Assembly: GCA_002308635.1 (NCBI GenBank)
Contig: DBWG01000016.1
Location: 1 to 6,512, forward strand
Source of the DNA: Ruminococcaceae bacterium UBA1244
GTDB taxonomy: Bacteria > Bacillota > Clostridia > Oscillospirales > Acutalibacteraceae
DNA length: 6,512 nt
Direction of reading: 5' to 3'
Both the position numbers and the translations under genes were made by a program. Below, in pieces: positions 5,983-6,512 of this stretch. Numbering within the stretch: the stretch's first letter is position 1; the number at the start of each line of letters is the position of its first letter. Under the pieces are notes generated by a model. That model saw only the letters and a list, made by a program, of their open reading frames with translations, ran no database searches and was not told the DNA's origin.

Positions 5983-6215
5983 ATATTGTTTACAAAACCG
6001 ATATTACCGTTTATCAGCTTGATTCCAAAACGGATATCAGGGTATTTTTCGCTCCCGATCAGCGTTGACAATGATTTTGATTTATTATTTGACGCCTTGA
6101 CTTCAACGGGCACAAGGCTGTCTCTCGTTCTGAGAAAAAAATCTTCCTCAAGGGTAGAATTTTCTCTTTTGTAGTAATACAGCTTGCCTGAGCTTACCCT
6201 TTGAAAACTGTACAT
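5919..6215 (-). pseudogene. C-terminal fragment of a DUF4143-type AAA+ ATPase
   Basis: The minus frame reads KLYYYKRENSTLEEDFFLRT, SLVPVEVKASNNKSKSLSTL, IGSEKYPDIRFGIKLINGNI, GFVNNIYSFPHFCAFLLKPF and LRDMDR. This is the C-terminal DUF4143 (nuclease-fold-like, with E-V-K) part of prokaryotic AAA ATPases of about 400-450 residues, a family of unclear role often found on mobile or defence islands. The ATPase part (Walker A/B) is absent: family-like sequence begins only around 6200, right after the small ORF behind ogt. The stop at 5919-5921 lies inside the methyltransferase codons for Asp-Tyr, so either the last residues are natural and the two sequences join at that point, or the end is also displaced. 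No start codon with a ribosome binding site fits; ATG 6215 belongs to sequence in front of the match. Confidence 0.82.
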
Positions 6216-6247
6216 ACAACAAGATAGTCAGAATTTATTTCATTCAT
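6194..6247 (-). CDS. 17-residue ORF overlapping the end of ogt, probable 5' stub of a lost gene
   Basis: ATG at 6247 lies 8 bases inside the end of the ogt-like gene and is preceded by AGGAAA at about nine bases, a plausible ribosome binding site made from ogt codons. The frame reads MNEINSDYLVVCTVFKG and stops at TAA 6194. The arrangement is typical of a translationally coupled downstream gene. The stop falls exactly where DUF4143-like sequence begins in another frame, so this looks like the first codons of a gene whose body was replaced. No family can be assigned from 17 residues. Confidence 0.4.
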   Translation of the reverse strand: MNEINSDYLVVCTVFKG

Positions 6248-6512
6248 AATTATTTTTCCTTGTTTTAATTCCTTCAAGCTCCAGCAGGAATCTTTTCCTG
6301 TCAATACCTCCTGCATACCCCGTCATACTGCCGTCAGCACCTACTACTCTGTGGCATGGAATGATGATCGAAACCGGATTATGCCCCACCGCACCGCCAA
6401 CAGCCTGTGCGTACATTTTTTTGCCCGTTTGCTGTGCAAGTATCTCTGCAATTTCGCCGTAGGTAATAGTCTGCCCATAGGGAATAGTCAGCAGGATATC
6501 CCACACGGCTTT
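6240..6512 (-). CDS. ogt: Methylated-DNA-protein-cysteine methyltransferase, 5' end cut by window edge
   Basis: The minus frame is open from the right edge to TGA at 6240 and reads AVWDILLTIPYGQTITYGEI, AEILAQQTGKKMYAQAVGG, HNPVSIIIPCHRVVGADGSM and TGYAGGIDRKRFLLELEGIK. This is the DNA-binding C-terminal domain of O6-alkylguanine-DNA alkyltransferases, with the winged helix-turn-helix (YGEIAEI) and the active-site PCHRV, whose Cys takes the alkyl group in a one-time suicide reaction that repairs O6-methylguanine. The downstream GxxTGYAGG lid is also present. At the position of the 'arginine finger' of human MGMT (AARAVGG) the residue is Gln (AQAVGG), which I recall as common in clostridial homologues. 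GTG at 6504-6506 is not the real start; the N-terminal half lies beyond the window. The visible part looks intact. Confidence 0.92.
   Translation of the reverse strand, partial: KAVWDILLTIPYGQTITYGEIAEILAQQTGKKMYAQAVGGAVGHNPVSIIIPCHRVVGADGSMTGYAGGIDRKRFLLELEGIKTRKNNYE

Noticed and set aside
2000..6200. A mobile element or integron cassette array as the cause of the mosaic.
   Set aside because: No transposase, integrase, attC-like repeats or terminal inverted repeats were seen at the junctions; the only shared junction sequence is the octamer at 4277 and 5925.

Overview
The window reads like chromosomal DNA of a moderate-GC Firmicute, most likely a Ruminococcus-type gut clostridium. Support for this is AGGAG-type ribosome binding sites, TATAAT/TTG-type promoters, and protein sequences that resemble from memory those of Ruminococcaceae and Lachnospiraceae. 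No rRNA, tRNA, CRISPR array, transposase or integrase was seen.

Layout. 1-400 (minus) is the N-terminal part of a Sel1/TPR-like repeat protein that runs off the left edge. It is divided by a divergent promoter region (401-594) from an unrecognised helical 368-residue protein (595-1701, plus). Next is a truncated DUF3841 gene whose expected ATG position reads ATA (1768-2112, plus). Tail-to-tail with it is a minus-strand block: an intact MmcQ/YjbR protein with a C-terminal EVE/PUA-like domain (2689-3438, own strong promoter), then a 5'-end fragment of a DnaQ-like exonuclease, a Nudix fragment with both ends cut, and the first codons of a probable APH-type phosphotransferase. After a cruciform-like terminator (3551-3607) come decayed pieces of a DUF1998-type helicase (minus, 3644-4277), two pieces of a class I SAM-dependent DNA methyltransferase (plus, about 4283-5925), the C-terminus of a DUF4143 ATPase (minus, 5919-6200), a tiny ORF coupled to ogt, and the 3' part of an Ogt/MGMT repair gene running off the right edge.

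The main observation is that from about 2000 to 6200 nearly every gene except mmcQ is cut inside a conserved domain and abuts the next gene with no spacer. This is either a genuine gene graveyard made by many deletions and inversions, or a chimeric assembly or amplification product; the sequence alone cannot decide. The helicase and methyltransferase pieces resemble parts of a DISARM-like or other restriction-type defence locus. Both have lost essential parts (methyltransferase motif IV, helicase Cys cluster), so no working system is visible here. The intact candidates are the 368-residue protein and the MmcQ-EVE protein; the genes cut by the window edges may also be intact.
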